Origin: Malurus cyaneus samueli
Taxonomy: Eukaryota > Chordata > Aves > Passeriformes > Maluridae
Reading direction: 5' to 3'
DNA length: 64,000 bases
NCBI GenBank assembly: GCA_009741485.1
Contig: CM019217.1
Coordinates: 30,373,247 to 30,437,246, forward strand
In this document: positions 37,636 through 50,488 of the stretch, one piece after another
Numbering within the stretch: position 1 is the stretch's first letter
Layout: every line of letters starts with the position of its first letter
The notes under the pieces: model-generated
Told to the model about the DNA's origin: nothing
The model's input: the letters and a program-made list of their open reading frames with translations, nothing else
Databases searched by the model: none
Translations under genes and position numbers: made by a program

Positions 37636-39678
37636 GTGCAGCTAATTTCTAACCATGCTTGTCATTTTGATTTTCTGGGAAGCTTAGGCTGTATCTTTGA
37701 TGCTCACAATTTAGAACTAATATGAAAAGAAGAACTGTGGTAAGGGAACTTGTTGATGGGTTTGTTTTTGAAAATATTTTAAAAGAACTAATAAAAGTAA
37801 TATCTTTGCATTAATTAGTGGTGAAAAGCCAGCAACATTAAAAGTTAAGGAACAGCTGGATGAGAATGGAAAACCCTTAAAGAACTAAGGATTAGACAAC
37901 TAGCTTTTTATGGCTTTTATTGCCTGTGAAAATATTTCATTTGGTATGTATGTGAACTGTTTGGTCCCTTTACCACATGGAGGGTTTATGTGTATAAGAA
38001 CAAAGGAAGAAGAGAAAAGGAAGAAGCAAAAGTTTTAGAAAAAAATAGGTGCTTAATACACTGTGTGTTCCTCCTGCTGAGATAAGTAGTTGATAGATAA
38101 AAGCGTTGTTAGTAAAATAATCAGAACACCTTCTTTACTTTATATGACTGTGAGAACTATTTTTTTGTTACTGTTTCCAACAGCTTACACAAACCATTAA
38201 TAAAGGGTTAAACACTTTACAGAGCTGTATTTGTACCTGATAAATATCTTCACGATAGGCAAAGCTGTGGTCTGCCTTGTCTTGAGTAGTCGGAAATCTG
38301 ATTCCTGCTTTCTTGAATTTAATCCCTTTGCTTTCTGTGACTGCTAAATGAGACACTTATATGAAATCCCACATTCCTTCTCCACTAGGGAACTGGAGTC
38401 ATGACAAATTAATGTTCTTGGTCTTCTTTTGGAAAGACATATAGTTACAGTGTAGGGAATTTCCTGAGAATTGCACATTAGGGATCCCAGCTCTCAATTT
38501 TTGAATCTGTTGCAAACCCCATTTTTGTATTTCTAGTAATTTCTAAGGAGTCTGCAAACTGACAGCTATCCCAAATAGTAGGAGGTTGATTAGGAATTAA
38601 AGCTGGTGTCTTTGAAATTTCTTGCATATTTGTTAAGATATGAGGTGATGACCAAACACTGTCATTTCTGATTTGGATGATTTAGACCCATTTTTCATTT
38701 ATTCTTTCCTCTGTCTTCCAATTGAAAGAAGTCTAGTTGTTGAATGGGGTTGCAGTAGTAAAAGCAGAGAATTTTTTTCAAAAAATGCGGTCAAATTTGT
38801 GTTACTGTATTTGGAGGAGCTCAAAGAGACACAGGCAAAGAAGCTACTATGATTTTGGAAACAAAGCTTTAAAGGAGGTGGAGAGAAATGCCTTTTATCC
38901 AGCCAAGCTAAACTTAGCAACCTAATATACCTGAAACGCTTATCATTCTGCTGCAGCCATTCTTTCCTGTTCAAATTGCCCATGATGTTGAATTCTTTTA
39001 TGTGGAGTTAGGTACAACAAAAACTCTCTTACCTATTGTGGAATATTGGATAGTAGATCTCAGTTCTGCATCAGTGAAATCCAAAGAAACATAATTAGCC
39101 CAGAATTCTAAGGTATATGGTGTTTTGTTGCAAAATTGCTGTAACAAAATTCTTCACTTAAGATTTTTGCACCTTTACTTTTGGTGGTAAAAGGGTCCTG
39201 TACAGTGGCCATCATAGGTAACATTGGAGTCAATGTTCATCTGTGCTGTAACACATCAGACTTTCTGCACTCTTGCTAGTCCTCTGGAAGTAACATTGAA
39301 AACTTAGCCTTCCCATGTCTGGATGTAATAAGCATTGTTCCTTTAGTGTGAATTACAAGGAAACATTCAGTACTTGGTTACTATTACCTATAAGAGGCAT
39401 TGTCATAATAGTATTTTATTCAAATTGTCTTGGCAGCAGTTATGATAATATAAAACAATACTGCATTGTCTGTGGAAGTTTGCTACTTACTGACAAGAGA
39501 CAGCTGTTTTAAATTAACAATTTAATTTCAAGCTGTTTTGCTGATTATTCTGTACCTGGATCTCAATTTTATCTCATCTTACTCGACCAAATTAAACTAG
39601 ATATTTCTAGATAATGGATGACCATGTTGTATTTAACATTGGACTGCAGCGTGTAGGAAAACCAAAATAAACTGTTAG
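37405..39678. other. CR1 remainder, then unique AT-rich sequence
   Basis: The CR1 ends near 37635. Beyond it I see no gene and no recognisable repeat. Open frames of 60-94 codons lie on both strands without domains. Confidence 0.55.
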
Positions 39679-39741
39679 ATTACTTGGATTTTTCTCTTTA
39701 GTCTTGTGAATTCATTCTGGAAACAATGACATTTTAACACA
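39679..39741 (+). repeat. Probable source copy of the segment inserted in the 37.3 kb CR1
   Basis: Matches 37341-37404 at about 59 of 63 positions, same strand. Here the segment lies in otherwise unique sequence and is followed by a short T run at about 39746-39757, with no sign of insertion boundaries. That makes it the better candidate for the original. Confidence 0.75.
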
Positions 39742-40765
39742 GATTTTTTTTTTTTTGAGAGAAGATGCAGTTGAACTGGAAATTAAAACTGGCAAAAATA
39801 ACATTGAAGATAAAACATCTGTTAAAATTCTTATTCTGAGAATAAGAAACGTGCATTTTTGTTGCTGTAAATTTCATGGAGGTGATGACTTTAATTACAG
39901 AAATTCTAATCTACAGACATAGAAATCTGATTTTATAAGGATGAAAAAATCAGTTACATTTTAGAAACAATACAAGTATCAAGCTCTCTAGCAGTTAATC
40001 TGAAAAGAATTTGACAAGTTCACATAGAAAGATCTGTTCCATCACACAAAACAGCAAAGCACATTTCTTAAAGATAAAATTATTTTCAATAAGCCTACCA
40101 TACGGGAACTTAGTTGAACTCTTATTTTCACATAAAATGCAGGGTTAATTTGGTGAATGTATAACTTCTATTCAACTGAATCATTCTTCACATGGAGTGT
40201 GTGATTAAGTAAACCTTCTGAAGAAATCCTGATTATTAATTGGCATCCTGTTATATACTCCCACCAAAGCCTTCATTGCTGTAATGATGGCCAAAAAGAT
40301 TAGGTGTTTATACTAATATAGGTAACTGATTTTGGGCAGTTGTAACAAAGAGATTTCCTTTGGTTAAGTTGGATGAACTTTTTGCGCTGTTACAGTGACT
40401 TTTTTTGTGATCAACTCCATGGATTTGCTTTGCCTGGAGTACTCTATTTTATGTTTGTGCCTAGATGTATTAAATATTAATTTGGATATAATGTGATGAT
40501 ACCTTGTTATTCTATAGAATGCTTTATTGGTTTGAAAATCATAAAGGTCCAGAGGCCTTATTCAGGATGGGTATAGTTAAGAATATTGTTGTGTACTTTA
40601 TCTCTCCAGAAGCTTTGCTTTTCTGTAAGGGCTACATTTAGGTACATTTGAAGAACATTTGTTTGGCATCTCGATTCTGGTTAGTGGCAGGAGCTTCTTT
40701 AATGAATATCTAGAAGTACAGTGAGTCAGGTGAGCATTTGTGGGGTCCCTGCATTTGAACAGGAT
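39742..40765. other. Unique AT-rich non-coding sequence
   Basis: No gene seen. A small perfect hairpin, cttattct-g-agaataag, lies at 39830-39846. Confidence 0.55.
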
Positions 40766-40770
40766 CTAGA

Positions 40771-41693
40771 TGTGGTGGGTTGACCTTGGCTGGCTGACAG
40801 ATGTCTGCCCTGCTGCTTTGTAACTTCCCCTTCACAACAGTTCAGGGGGAGAAAATACGACAGAAAAATTTTTAGACTGAGAGAAAACCAGGGAGATCGC
40901 TTGCTAGTTATCATTACAGACAAAACAGATTCAATGTGAAGAAAGTTAACTTGCTGCCAATTAAAAGTAGAGTAGAATGGTGAGAAACAAAGTCAAAACT
41001 AAAAACACCTTCTACTCACACTCTCCTTCACAGGTTTAACTTCCCTCTGTTCTGTGTTCATTTACCTCATCCAACCTTTCCCTCAGAAGCACAGGAAAAG
41101 GGGAAATAGGGTTTAGGGTCAGACAGTAATAGGTTTTTATGCTGCTTCTTCCTCATGCCTTTCCCTTGCCCCTTCATGGGTCCTCTGCATGGGCTACAGT
41201 TCTTCAAGAAAAAATGGCTCCATCATGGGCTTTCCATGGGCCATAGCTTCTTTCAGAGAATAGCCGCTTGCTCTGGCATATGGTCCTCCAGGGCCTGCAG
41301 TGTGGATATTTGCTCCAATGGGATGCTATCCACATTCTTCAGAAACAGCCTGACTCACCATGGGCTGCAGGGGAATCTCAGCACTGATGCACAGAGCAGC
41401 TCCTCCTCATCCTTCTTCACTGGCCTTTGTGTCTGCAGAGTTGCTGCTCTCACCTTTTTTTTTTTTTTTTTTCTCAATGCAGTCTCTCACAGCATTTTTC
41501 CCCTGTTTCTTAAATATGTTATCACAGAGGCATTACCAGCTTCACTGACCAAGTCAGCTTTGGCCATCAATGGGTCCATTTTGGAGCTATTTGGAACTGT
41601 CTTTCTTCAGCATAGGGACAATCCTTGGCCTTTTCTCACAGAGGCCACACCTGAAGCAACCCTGCCAGCACCTTGCCACTGAAACTCAACACA
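40771..41693 (-). mobile_element. Solo LTR of an endogenous retrovirus, family B
   Basis: The plus strand begins tgtggtgggttgaccttgg and ends gaaactcaacaca. I recognise this as the reverse complement of a long, very abundant bird LTR of the ERVL type, whose sense strand opens near tgtgttgggttt and ends aacccaccaca. On the minus strand gataacatatttaagaaa (41504-41522 region) holds the TATA-like tatttaag, followed by an A18 tract and by the repeated tgcag-cc-tgg segments typical of the family. The flanks ctaga (40766-40770) and ccaga (41694-41698) look like a 5-bp target duplication with one change. No internal viral region is present. The 175-codon frame at 41155-41682 runs antisense through the LTR and is not a gene. 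Confidence 0.88.
41455..41472. repeat. Poly(T) tract, 18 bases, inside the family B LTR
   Basis: Lies just downstream of the TATA-like box on the LTR's own (minus) strand, where it reads as an A run. It replaces the shorter A-rich stretch I expect in this family, so it has probably expanded. Confidence 0.8.
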
Positions 41694-41698
41694 CCAGA

Positions 41699-44600
41699 AT
41701 AATAAAATTACATTAGCAGTGTACACCAGCAAACACAATACCTTAGTTTAAAAGAAAACAAACAAAAACAAAACAATACAAAACCAACCAATCAAACAAA
41801 AAAAATCTTAACATCTAGTAAAGGATATTCTAAAGAATAGAGTACCTTTCCCAAAATAAAGGAAAAGCTGTTCTATCTGCTTTGTCCGAAGTGGAATGTA
41901 GAGTAAAGCTGGAGTAGCAGTCAGGAATTTTGAAAAGTGGGAAATAAATAGATAGTAGCAACAGCAGAAGCCACGACAGGAAGACTTTGAAGGGAGAATG
42001 AGATCACCAGTAGCTGTAGCTGAAAGAGATTGTAAGGCTCATGATTCACAGAAAAGTCTGCAGCTGGAAAGTGTTCAGGAAGAAGACAACATTAAACAGC
42101 AAAGGCAGATAACATATAAATGGTTTACTGTTTTGTTCTTACAAGTGTACTACTTGTGCTGTCTGAAGAATGATAGAACTGAGACTTTGCAGAACACATG
42201 GACTTCTGCAGAACACGATACTTTGCTGAAACAGTGAAATATGAATGCTTCTGTCTTTTAGCCTAAAACTCTGGAAAAAAAAAATCTGTGCTTTAGTATC
42301 AATACAGTGTAAATTTTTATGAAATTCTTAACTGGAACTTGGAAGACCTATTGAAATCCTTTAGAAAGGGTTATTGAATTTTGTAAGCTTGTGACCTAAT
42401 TAAAGTTTTAAAATAATTTTTTGTTTTCTTTCTCTGTCTCACTAGGAATATGACAATCATGCCAAATAACCCTTTGGCACATGGATTGAGCTGTACATTT
42501 AAAGAGTTGTATTTGCTCTCACTCATATTTTTGGTCTGCAGTCACTCAAATATAACATCTGCCATTTTTGTAGATCAAAAGCTTTCTGTAGTCTGAACTT
42601 TGTCTCTGTTGCTTTTAATTGTTTTATGCTGCATTTTACAGTTTGTGCCTTAGAACACAGATGGTAGATATTTACCATATATATAAAATTATTATTATGC
42701 TGCTCACATGCCAGGCCCCACTGATGTAGTAAAGAAGGAATGCCTTGATCTGCATAAATGTGTTGCGTACATATTCAGTCTCTCTTTATGTATTTTTTTT
42801 CTCACCCTTTCTTCTTCTCTAGTTTTGTATCATATTTTATAGTAATTCATCCTGGATATTCCCTTGTCCAGCTGTATAGTAGAACTTCATTAAATATGTA
42901 TTGCTTTGATTAGATGCTTCCATTGCCAAAGGTACCCCATTTCAAGTATACTAGGGTAGCTCAATTCTACATTCCAGCATGTTTGGAGCAGACAGATCCT
43001 GACAGATGTCATTTTTCAAAAGTGAAAATTCAGGCTTTGTTCTTTAGTTTCAGAAAAAGCTGTTGTATTTTTTGTAGTAACCCTATGGTTCATGGGCCCT
43101 ATGTACACATTTAGAAGTTCAAGAAGCTGTTAGTGTTGAATCTTGTACCAGGTGTGCCATGTACTGCTGTCATGCACAGATCTGTTCCTACCTTTCTGTT
43201 CTAGGATGCATTGAATTGCTCCAGGACCTTTCAGCTGTGGTCATAATACACCGTCAACCTAGAGTGCATGTTAACAATCATCTTTTCTCATAGTAGTAAG
43301 TTTATAGGATAGTTCCAGCCAGATGTGGAGAGAAATCAAACTACTGTAAATGCAGCCAGCCAATACCTCATTATTAGTAGTTTACAGTAGCTAAATGTAC
43401 TAAGATGAGAAAGGAAAACAATAACAAAAGGAGGTTCAGTCCATGTGTTCTTGTTTGTAGAGCTCATTTAATCTGGAGGCAGTATGTCCAATCAACTCTG
43501 TAACTCTCTGCTGCTGCACTTCTCCAAATGTTCTGTATCTTATGGTGCTGTAACATGATAGTATCACCAGAGTTATTAAATTTTTTTTCACCACCACAAT
43601 ACAAGCCTTTGAAAAGCCACTGGGCACATAAAGTGTGCACTTTTGCAGTTATTTTATTTGTAGGATTTCTATTTCACTGCGCAGCTTTACAGTTATTCAA
43701 AAGTATATTTAATCTGTTCAGTTGGCTGTCTCTCGAGTTGCTGTTCCTATTTAGTGTTGCTACTTGGTTGAGTTTTAAAGCATTTTTCATTCATGAAGCA
43801 GGACCAAAGCATTATGGAACTAAAATGATGTTATGTGCAATAGAGACTCTTAATATGTGTTCACATTTTGGAAATATTGTAACTTGGATAGAATCTCATG
43901 GCCTAATTTTAAACTGGTTTATATCACATGGTGTTCCATTGACTTGGCAGAATTCAGTTCACTAAATGCAATTATACATGTGTCACTGAAATAGATTTTT
44001 TCCCCTTTTGTCCTGTTTCTGTTCTCAGTTACTTGTGCACTCCTCCCAGAGCCACAAAAATGCAAAAGTAACAGGTCCATTATTTTTCAAGGGTGTCTAT
44101 ACAACATTCCAAACACAACTTGGTAGCTACTTATATAAATACTTGATGTTTAATTTTACATGTTGGTTCATTGGTTTCCAGGACATTTGGGGTTCTGTAC
44201 CAGTTGCTGTCTTAGAGGCAATTTTGCCTGTTTGTTCCACTGCCATGCTAGTACCTCAGTACTTCTCCACTGCATTGTTCTTTATGCTGCTGTGCCCACT
44301 CCTACAATGTTGTGCTGGTGTTTAATGAGTGAGTGAATTATTCCCAGGGTGACAAACATCTGCCTTTCAGGTAAGACCCACATATATACATACCTATGGC
44401 AGGAAACATTTAATAAAAGCATACCTTCCAGCAAGAAAATTAGAGTTTTTATTATTTTTTTAAATGGACAGAGATAAAGTGGGATGCATTTGTGCTTTAT
44501 TAAAATTTTGGCATTTATGTAACTTAAATCAGAAGAAAGCCCTTATGCGGTATGTGCTGTTCAGACAAAATAATCTTATCACTTTATTTAAGTACTTCAG

Positions 44601-45042
44601 CAGAGCTATTAAGTTAACACAATTGCATAGACAAATAGAATCTGAATCATTATGAAATTTTTCTGATGATGACAGAAAGTAATAACTTTAGCATATGATA
44701 GTAAAAAATGGGCAAAAAGAAACATGGTGCTAACAAAATGGTGCTGACAAAAATACAAAGAGAATGCTCATTATTTAATGTTTCTTTGATGATAACTGTT
44801 TTGACAACTATACAGTATTGCTACAGATTAACAAAAATTAGAGCAAGTACTTAATGAGTCTTTTTATTTTTTTTGAATCCAACGTGTTGCCTTCACTTTT
44901 GTATGTTGAATGCCAATGCATAATTGGAGGCTCTAGGTGATTGCACTGCAAGGAAATTAAACTGATTTGTGAAAGTGTTCATTTCTTATAGCTACACTTA
45001 AGAGTCTTGCCTAATCTAATCCGTAATAGGAAATCCAGTATC
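41699..45042. other. Unique AT-rich non-coding sequence
   Basis: An A-rich, C-dotted tract at 41750-41806 (aaacaaacaaaaac-type units) follows the LTR closely. I see no gene. Open frames of 145 codons (43528-43965) and 105 codons (44008-44325) are hydrophobic, lack any domain I recognise and lie in T-rich sequence, so I take them as chance. Confidence 0.5.
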
Positions 45043-45079
45043 ATATTTATATATATATGTGTTTATATATATATATATT
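45043..45079. repeat. AT dinucleotide microsatellite
   Basis: tatatatata runs broken by a central gtgttt, in otherwise unique sequence. Confidence 0.9.
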
Positions 45080-48000
45080 AATGCTCTTAATAATAATTTC
45101 TTTAAACACTATTAGGAAATAAATTTATATAATGTAACTTAAACCACATCAGGAAATCTTGAAAAAAATGGAAGTAAAATAGCATTTTGAGAGAGCAGTG
45201 GTTCATGTATCAGCATGCAACTGGAGTTTTATTATGTACTAATGTATGCATATAATTTCTTTCAAGCCTTTAGAAATTTTCTGTGTATGATTTATGAAGT
45301 ATTCATTGCCACTTCTGGAAGTTGCAGCAGTGGCTATGCTAATTGTTGGTTCATTTTTTTTCCAGAGTTGAGCTCTTTTTGGAGGTTATCTTACATTTAA
45401 ATTGCAATGATTGAATATTAAGCAAATTTTATTTGAGGAATCAGGTTTTCTTTTACTTTGCCACCTCATCTTTCTTTTCTGTTTTAGAGCAATATTATCA
45501 ACAATTATTATTGTATTATCACTATACTTCTATAGACTGATATCAATTTCATAAACAAATAGTTGTCATGGTACAGAATTTTTCTGTGAAAGATTAAGTG
45601 AATTGAGAAGTACATTTAGGTTCTTTCTGGCTTAGATATGATACATTGTGTAACGACTTGGTGATTGAAATTAATCCAAGGAATATAACCTCTGCAGACA
45701 ATGCTCACAGGACAGCCAATGTGTCAACTGTTTATTTGTGCTAATGAAATGTAATGTGCATGTAAATGAATTTGTTCCTAAGAGACTACAGCGATCATTA
45801 ATAGTTTCTTATTTAATTGATCTGTTGCACTGTTTAGCTGTATTTTATCTAGACTCTTACTTGCCCTTGTTTTCCCATTACTACCTCACAGTGCATTGTT
45901 GTGATGCATATCTTTGAAGAAATACAGCTGGCATTTGTTGCAGAATCCTTGTGGGTATGTCCCCAGCGAGATAAAATCTGTTGTGTGCAATAGACCTGTT
46001 TGCAGTAACTATGAAATTCACAGCAGCTGCAAGCACTTTACACCCTGAAAAATGAAGCCTAAAGTAGAGCAGGGAACAGTTAAAAAGGTAGAGACCAATT
46101 TCTGCATAAGAACATTGAGCTGAGTATGCTGCAAATGAGGGAGCATGAGCATGAGCTTCTGCAGCAAATGTATGAGAAATACACTGGCAGCTTTAAGCGT
46201 TACCTGTGTCTTTTCAGCTCTTGTATTAAAAATGCACCGTTTTCTTCCCTGTACATCTGACTTGATGATGCAGAAATGTCTACATAAGATTCTCTGCAAA
46301 TGCAAACTCAATAAATTACTTGATAAAAAGGGATACAGCTTCCCCTGTCTTTAGGAAGTCTTTTTTTTACTGGGCTTTACATTGTGTGGTGCAAGAAGTT
46401 AGGTATCCCTGCTTTTGTGTCCATATCTGTAATTAGCTTTCTTTCACTTAGCTGTTAATATATAGAAACAATAGAAATTGATGTGCACACTGAAATATCT
46501 TCATAGTGACAGTATTATGGTTAGTTTAGAAAACTTTACTGAAAGCAAAGCTTTACCTGAATCGCACTCCAAATAATGTAAAAACTGTTAATGGTCAAAT
46601 AATAAAGATGTGCACTTTAAATCTGGAATGAATGCCTGAAGAGAAGACCTTTGTCCTTTAAGAAAGTGTTAATCACATGTCTTGTCCTACTTGCTCCTTC
46701 ATCACAATTCATTTGTTTGGCATGAGGTGTGTTGATGGATACTAATATGAAGCTTAAACAAATTAACTTTGTGATTGGAAAGATCCCACTTTTTAAAAAT
46801 TAGAGCCTGCTAGTCATTGAAAAATGGTAGTTTCTTTTTTTTGTCTGAGGACATGCAAATAATTTTAATAGGATTAAAATGGAGAAAATCAGAGTCAAAT
46901 ACTCATGAAACTCTTCAAATTCTGATTGGAAGAAGCATTTTTCATGTGCACGTCATATTATAGTGGTAAAATTGAAACTAAAAATATATGTATTTTTCTG
47001 AGTTGTAGAGATTAGAAAAAGGAATACAGATTTTGAAATTGGAAGGCGAGTGAAAAACCATGCATGTCATATTTCTTTTCCACTTTGCTCAAAGATATAA
47101 CAAAAGTAGGGTAGTGTTCCCACAGAATGGTTTAATGAAGGAAAGGGCTTGAATGCGATCTGATAAACATTTACAGATGGATGTACAAAGGCAATACTTC
47201 AAAATGTAAAAGATAATCAATGTGAATAAAAATTTGGCTTTGAATACTTTGCTGCAATGTTATTACTTCCTCTATGTGGTGTGTTTCCAATTTGGAAAAA
47301 TAAAAACCCAACTGTGAGCAGGAAAAAAATATATCCTTCAATAGTGACTCCATTTGTTGAGAAGATCTAATGGTTTTATTTTCAAGCTTAATGCCTGTGA
47401 AGTTCCACAGACCATAATTTCTAAATCCATCAGGAATACCACTGTAGTACTGTTGCCTTCAAAACTATCTGTAATGGATTGCTTGATTTTGATTTGTAGA
47501 GTGACATGGCAACCAGGATTAGCTTTCACCCTCCAACCTCCCTTGAAACATGTATATATTTTAGACCCCATTAAAAAAATTAAAAGGGGAAGTCATAACT
47601 GTTAGGTTAGATCATGGTTTTGAGTTCTGGGCTCTCATATACCTGCACCCAGGCTGTTAAAACTGGAAGATTGATACTTAATGATGTTTCTTGCCCTTTG
47701 TTCTGCCATCTAAGCTATAAAGCAGATTTGACAAGCTCTTTTAAAAAGTGCCTGAAGAAAAGGAGGGGACAAATGAGAGACAGGAGGGATAAAATAGGTT
47801 CTTGGGAGAGTCTCTGGCATCTGAAGAGTTGGAGAGTAATTTCTGAATTTGGCAAGTCTCGAAAAAATCTTATAATACAGATATTTGACACAGAAAATGT
47901 ATTCTTTTGATTAAAAGATGAGAGCTAGATACATCCTAGGGTTCATACCTAATTGTACATACATTTGCTTCTATCAAAACACATTTTCTTTAGGTGAAAT

Positions 48001-49203
48001 ATTTGAAATCAGTAAATACAGAAGATAAGACATCATTTTAGATGAGAAAACCATAATAAAATGAGATGCTTAGAAATAATTGTTTCTAAAATGATGGAAA
48101 GAGCAGTTCTGAGTTGAAGTATGATGTCTGTGTTTGATGCAACATCTATTATCTTATTATATTACAATATTATGTTTAAGTCTCTTGTTAAAAAATTAGT
48201 TGTGTTCCAAAGAAGAATTAGGACATGGAATAAAGAATTAGAAACAATTTTTTTATTGTCTGAGCTGTAAAGAAATCACAAATACAGTGTTTTCTGATTT
48301 TCATATGAGATATGATGTAGTGGAAAACTCTTTAGTTTAACTATGAAAGTTATAGAAAATCATATGGCTAGAATTTAAAATCAGAATAATTGAGACTAAA
48401 CTAAAAAAGAGCTTTCATTATAATTATTTGCCATGAACTACGGTGCATTCTCTGCCAATGAAAATTCCAAAATCAAAGGGTTTCTTTAGTAATTGTATTT
48501 CTTTCTGAGAATGAATTCAAACACAGTAGCTGGACTTTAAATGGATAGTAATTTAGGGCAGCTTGTGCCTTGCTTTATTCAGGTTAAAATGAATGATTGT
48601 GCAAGTTTCTTCTTGCCTTAGAATGTGTGATTTGGAGTTGATTCCTTAATCTGCCTCAGGTTTTAGGCTGGCATATCTTCATCAGAGCAGATATTTTCTA
48701 GGAAGAAGGAAAATAATAGGCAAAGACGAAATCAGAAATACATGATAATCTACTGAAATTATATTTTGAATGTGGCCAGGTGGAAGAATAGACTAAGTAA
48801 AAACTTTTCAACTTAAAAAACATTGCTATCTGAGCAATCTGTCTACCTCTGCTGAAAAGCGTTACCTAAAAATGCTGCAATGCATTGATAGATTTTTTTT
48901 TCCTGCCTTTCTGTGTGTGAGACGATACAAATTCAAGTGTACTGTCAATAGCACTTTATTCAGAGAAACTTCAGTTTTGTGCTTTCCAGGACCTTAAATC
49001 TGAAAATCACAAACTTTCTTCATCTCCATCTTGTTTAATTTCTTTTTTCTCTCTGTTCAGGTCAGACAGTAGCTCTAAATTGCTTAGTTAAATTGTCTTT
49101 TAATTCTAGCCTCTTTGATATTTTCACTTGTCCGATAGCTACTTAATGTAGTATTTCTAGGCAATATTCCAAATTTTCAAAATATCATCAGGATACTATT
49201 CCT
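45080..49203. other. Unique AT-rich non-coding sequence
   Basis: No gene or recognisable mobile element. Open frames of 60-98 codons on both strands, none identifiable. Confidence 0.55.
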
Positions 49204-49213
49204 NNNNNNNNNN
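49204..49213. other. Assembly gap, 10 N
   Basis: Ten undetermined bases. A round number of N often marks a gap of unknown size joined in scaffolding, so the true distance here may differ. Confidence 0.98.
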
Positions 49214-49334
49214 TCAGGCATGAAATACAGCTTGGTTATCATTTCAGTATCAAAAGCTAATCCAGTTAAAATAATAGAAGAATGCAACATAATTTTTTTT
49301 CTTTAAGTCAAAAGTGAATGTGTATTCGGCCCAG

Positions 49335-49463
49335 GTCAAAATATTCTGAGTAGAAAGGTACCCTCAAGGATCAAGTTTAACTCTTAAGTGACTGGGCTGT
49401 ACAGGGATTGAAGCCACCACCTTGGTATTAGTACCTCACTCTAACTAACTGTGCTAACCTCAG
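49335..49463 (-). mobile_element. tRNA-Ile-derived SINE with CR1-like tail (TguSINE1-like)
   Basis: Read on the minus strand, the element opens with ggttagcacagttagttaga. This is the D-arm and A-box region of tRNA-Ile(AAT), which reads ggttagctcagttggttaga. It continues gtactaatac at the anticodon arm, then ccaaggtggtgg and the B box ggcttcaatccc (plus-strand 49404-49415). After the tRNA part comes acttgatccttgaggg and then ctactcagaatatt, which follows the 3' end of CR1 (acttgatgatccttgagggt, ccaactcagaatatt). A tRNA-Ile head joined to a CR1 tail is the structure described for TguSINE1 of passerine birds, moved by the CR1 machinery. Several head positions differ from the tRNA and no clear target duplication is visible, so it is an old, inactive copy. 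A plain tRNA pseudogene would not explain the CR1-like tail. Confidence 0.8.
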
Positions 49464-50063
49464 ATGGGTTCATGTCCCATCAACTGCAGACTTGAAAAAA
49501 TGAGGTAACCTTTTCTATACCATTAATTAGTCATTTTAATACATCAGATTGTTAAAAGCTGCTTTAATATTTTTCAAAGGGAATTTAATAATAATCTTCA
49601 AAAAGGAGAAAAATATTCATCCTTTTTATATGAGTAAAACCTGGGCTACTTGAGTGGCATTTCAGTTTAGCAAAGAACAGTGAAACTGAAGGCAGAAAAA
49701 GAACTTCAGGAATGGAAATGGAAAGAATTTTCTATATTTCTATCTGTCTGGTCATTGGTTCCCTTTCTGGCTGAAGGATGATTAATACATTACCACAAGC
49801 ACTGTAACAATGAAAGAGGTACTAGTAGTATCCCTACAGAGAAAAACCTGCTGTGTGAGCTCAGTCCCTATTAGCTGGCTGAAACTTCACATGTCAGTGA
49901 CTTATGAAGAGCTCAGCTGTTGAAAAAATTACCATCAGAGTTCCTCCCTTAGCAGGCACCCGATTTTACTCCTTGGCTGAGTGTTGTCTTCCTTTGACGT
50001 GAGATCAGAGGGGAAATTACCCACAGTTATTGCACTCTTAACAGTTACTTTGATGTGATTTTC
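49464..50063. other. Unique AT-rich spacer
   Basis: Nothing recognisable between the SINE and the first minus-strand CR1. Confidence 0.55.
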
Positions 50064-50488
50064 TGATCACAGAATCACTGAATCACAGAATAAGCTGAGC
50101 TGGAAGGGACCCACAAGGATCATTCAGTCCAACTCCAGGCCATGCACAGGACACCCCAAGAGTCACACCATGTGTCCAAAGGCATTATCCAAACCCTTCT
50201 TGAACTCTGTCAGGCTGGTGCTGTGACCTCTTTCCTGGCGAGCCTGTTCCAGTGCCCAAATACCCTCTGGGTGAAGAACCCTTTCCTGATATCCAACCTA
50301 AATATCCCCTGAAACAACTTCAGGTTATTCCCTTGGGTCCTGTCACTGTCACCACAGAGCAGAGATCATTGCCTGTCCCTCCTCTTCCCCTCATGAGGAA
50401 GTTGTACCTGCAGTGCAGTCTCCCGTCAGTCTCCTCCAGGCTGAACAAACCAAGTGATGTCAGCCACTCCTCATACAGCTTCCCCTCA
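50064..50488 (-). mobile_element. CR1 LINE, 5'-truncated, minus orientation
   Basis: The plus strand opens gatcacagaatcactgaatc, the reverse complement of the reiterated ATTCT-TGATTC tail of CR1. It continues agctggaagggacccacaagg, atcattcagtccaactcc and ggctgaacaaaccaagtgat. The element therefore lies on the minus strand with its 3' end at 50064. It stops near 50488 after the cttcccctc segment, the usual 5' truncation of CR1. It covers only 3' untranslated and terminal sequence, about 425 bases. I see no certain target duplication. The 83-codon frame on the plus strand (50252-50503) is not a gene. Confidence 0.93.

Noticed and set aside
41155..41682. The longest open frame (175 codons, plus strand)
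   Set aside because: It runs antisense through a solo LTR of known family and includes that LTR's poly(T) tract. No gene.
43528..43965. 145-codon frame, plus strand, rich in Phe and Leu
   Set aside because: Looks like a membrane protein only because the sequence is T-rich. No family recognised.
49335..49463. Functional tRNA-Ile gene
   Set aside because: Acceptor stem ends do not pair, several conserved positions differ, and the sequence continues directly into a CR1-like tail.
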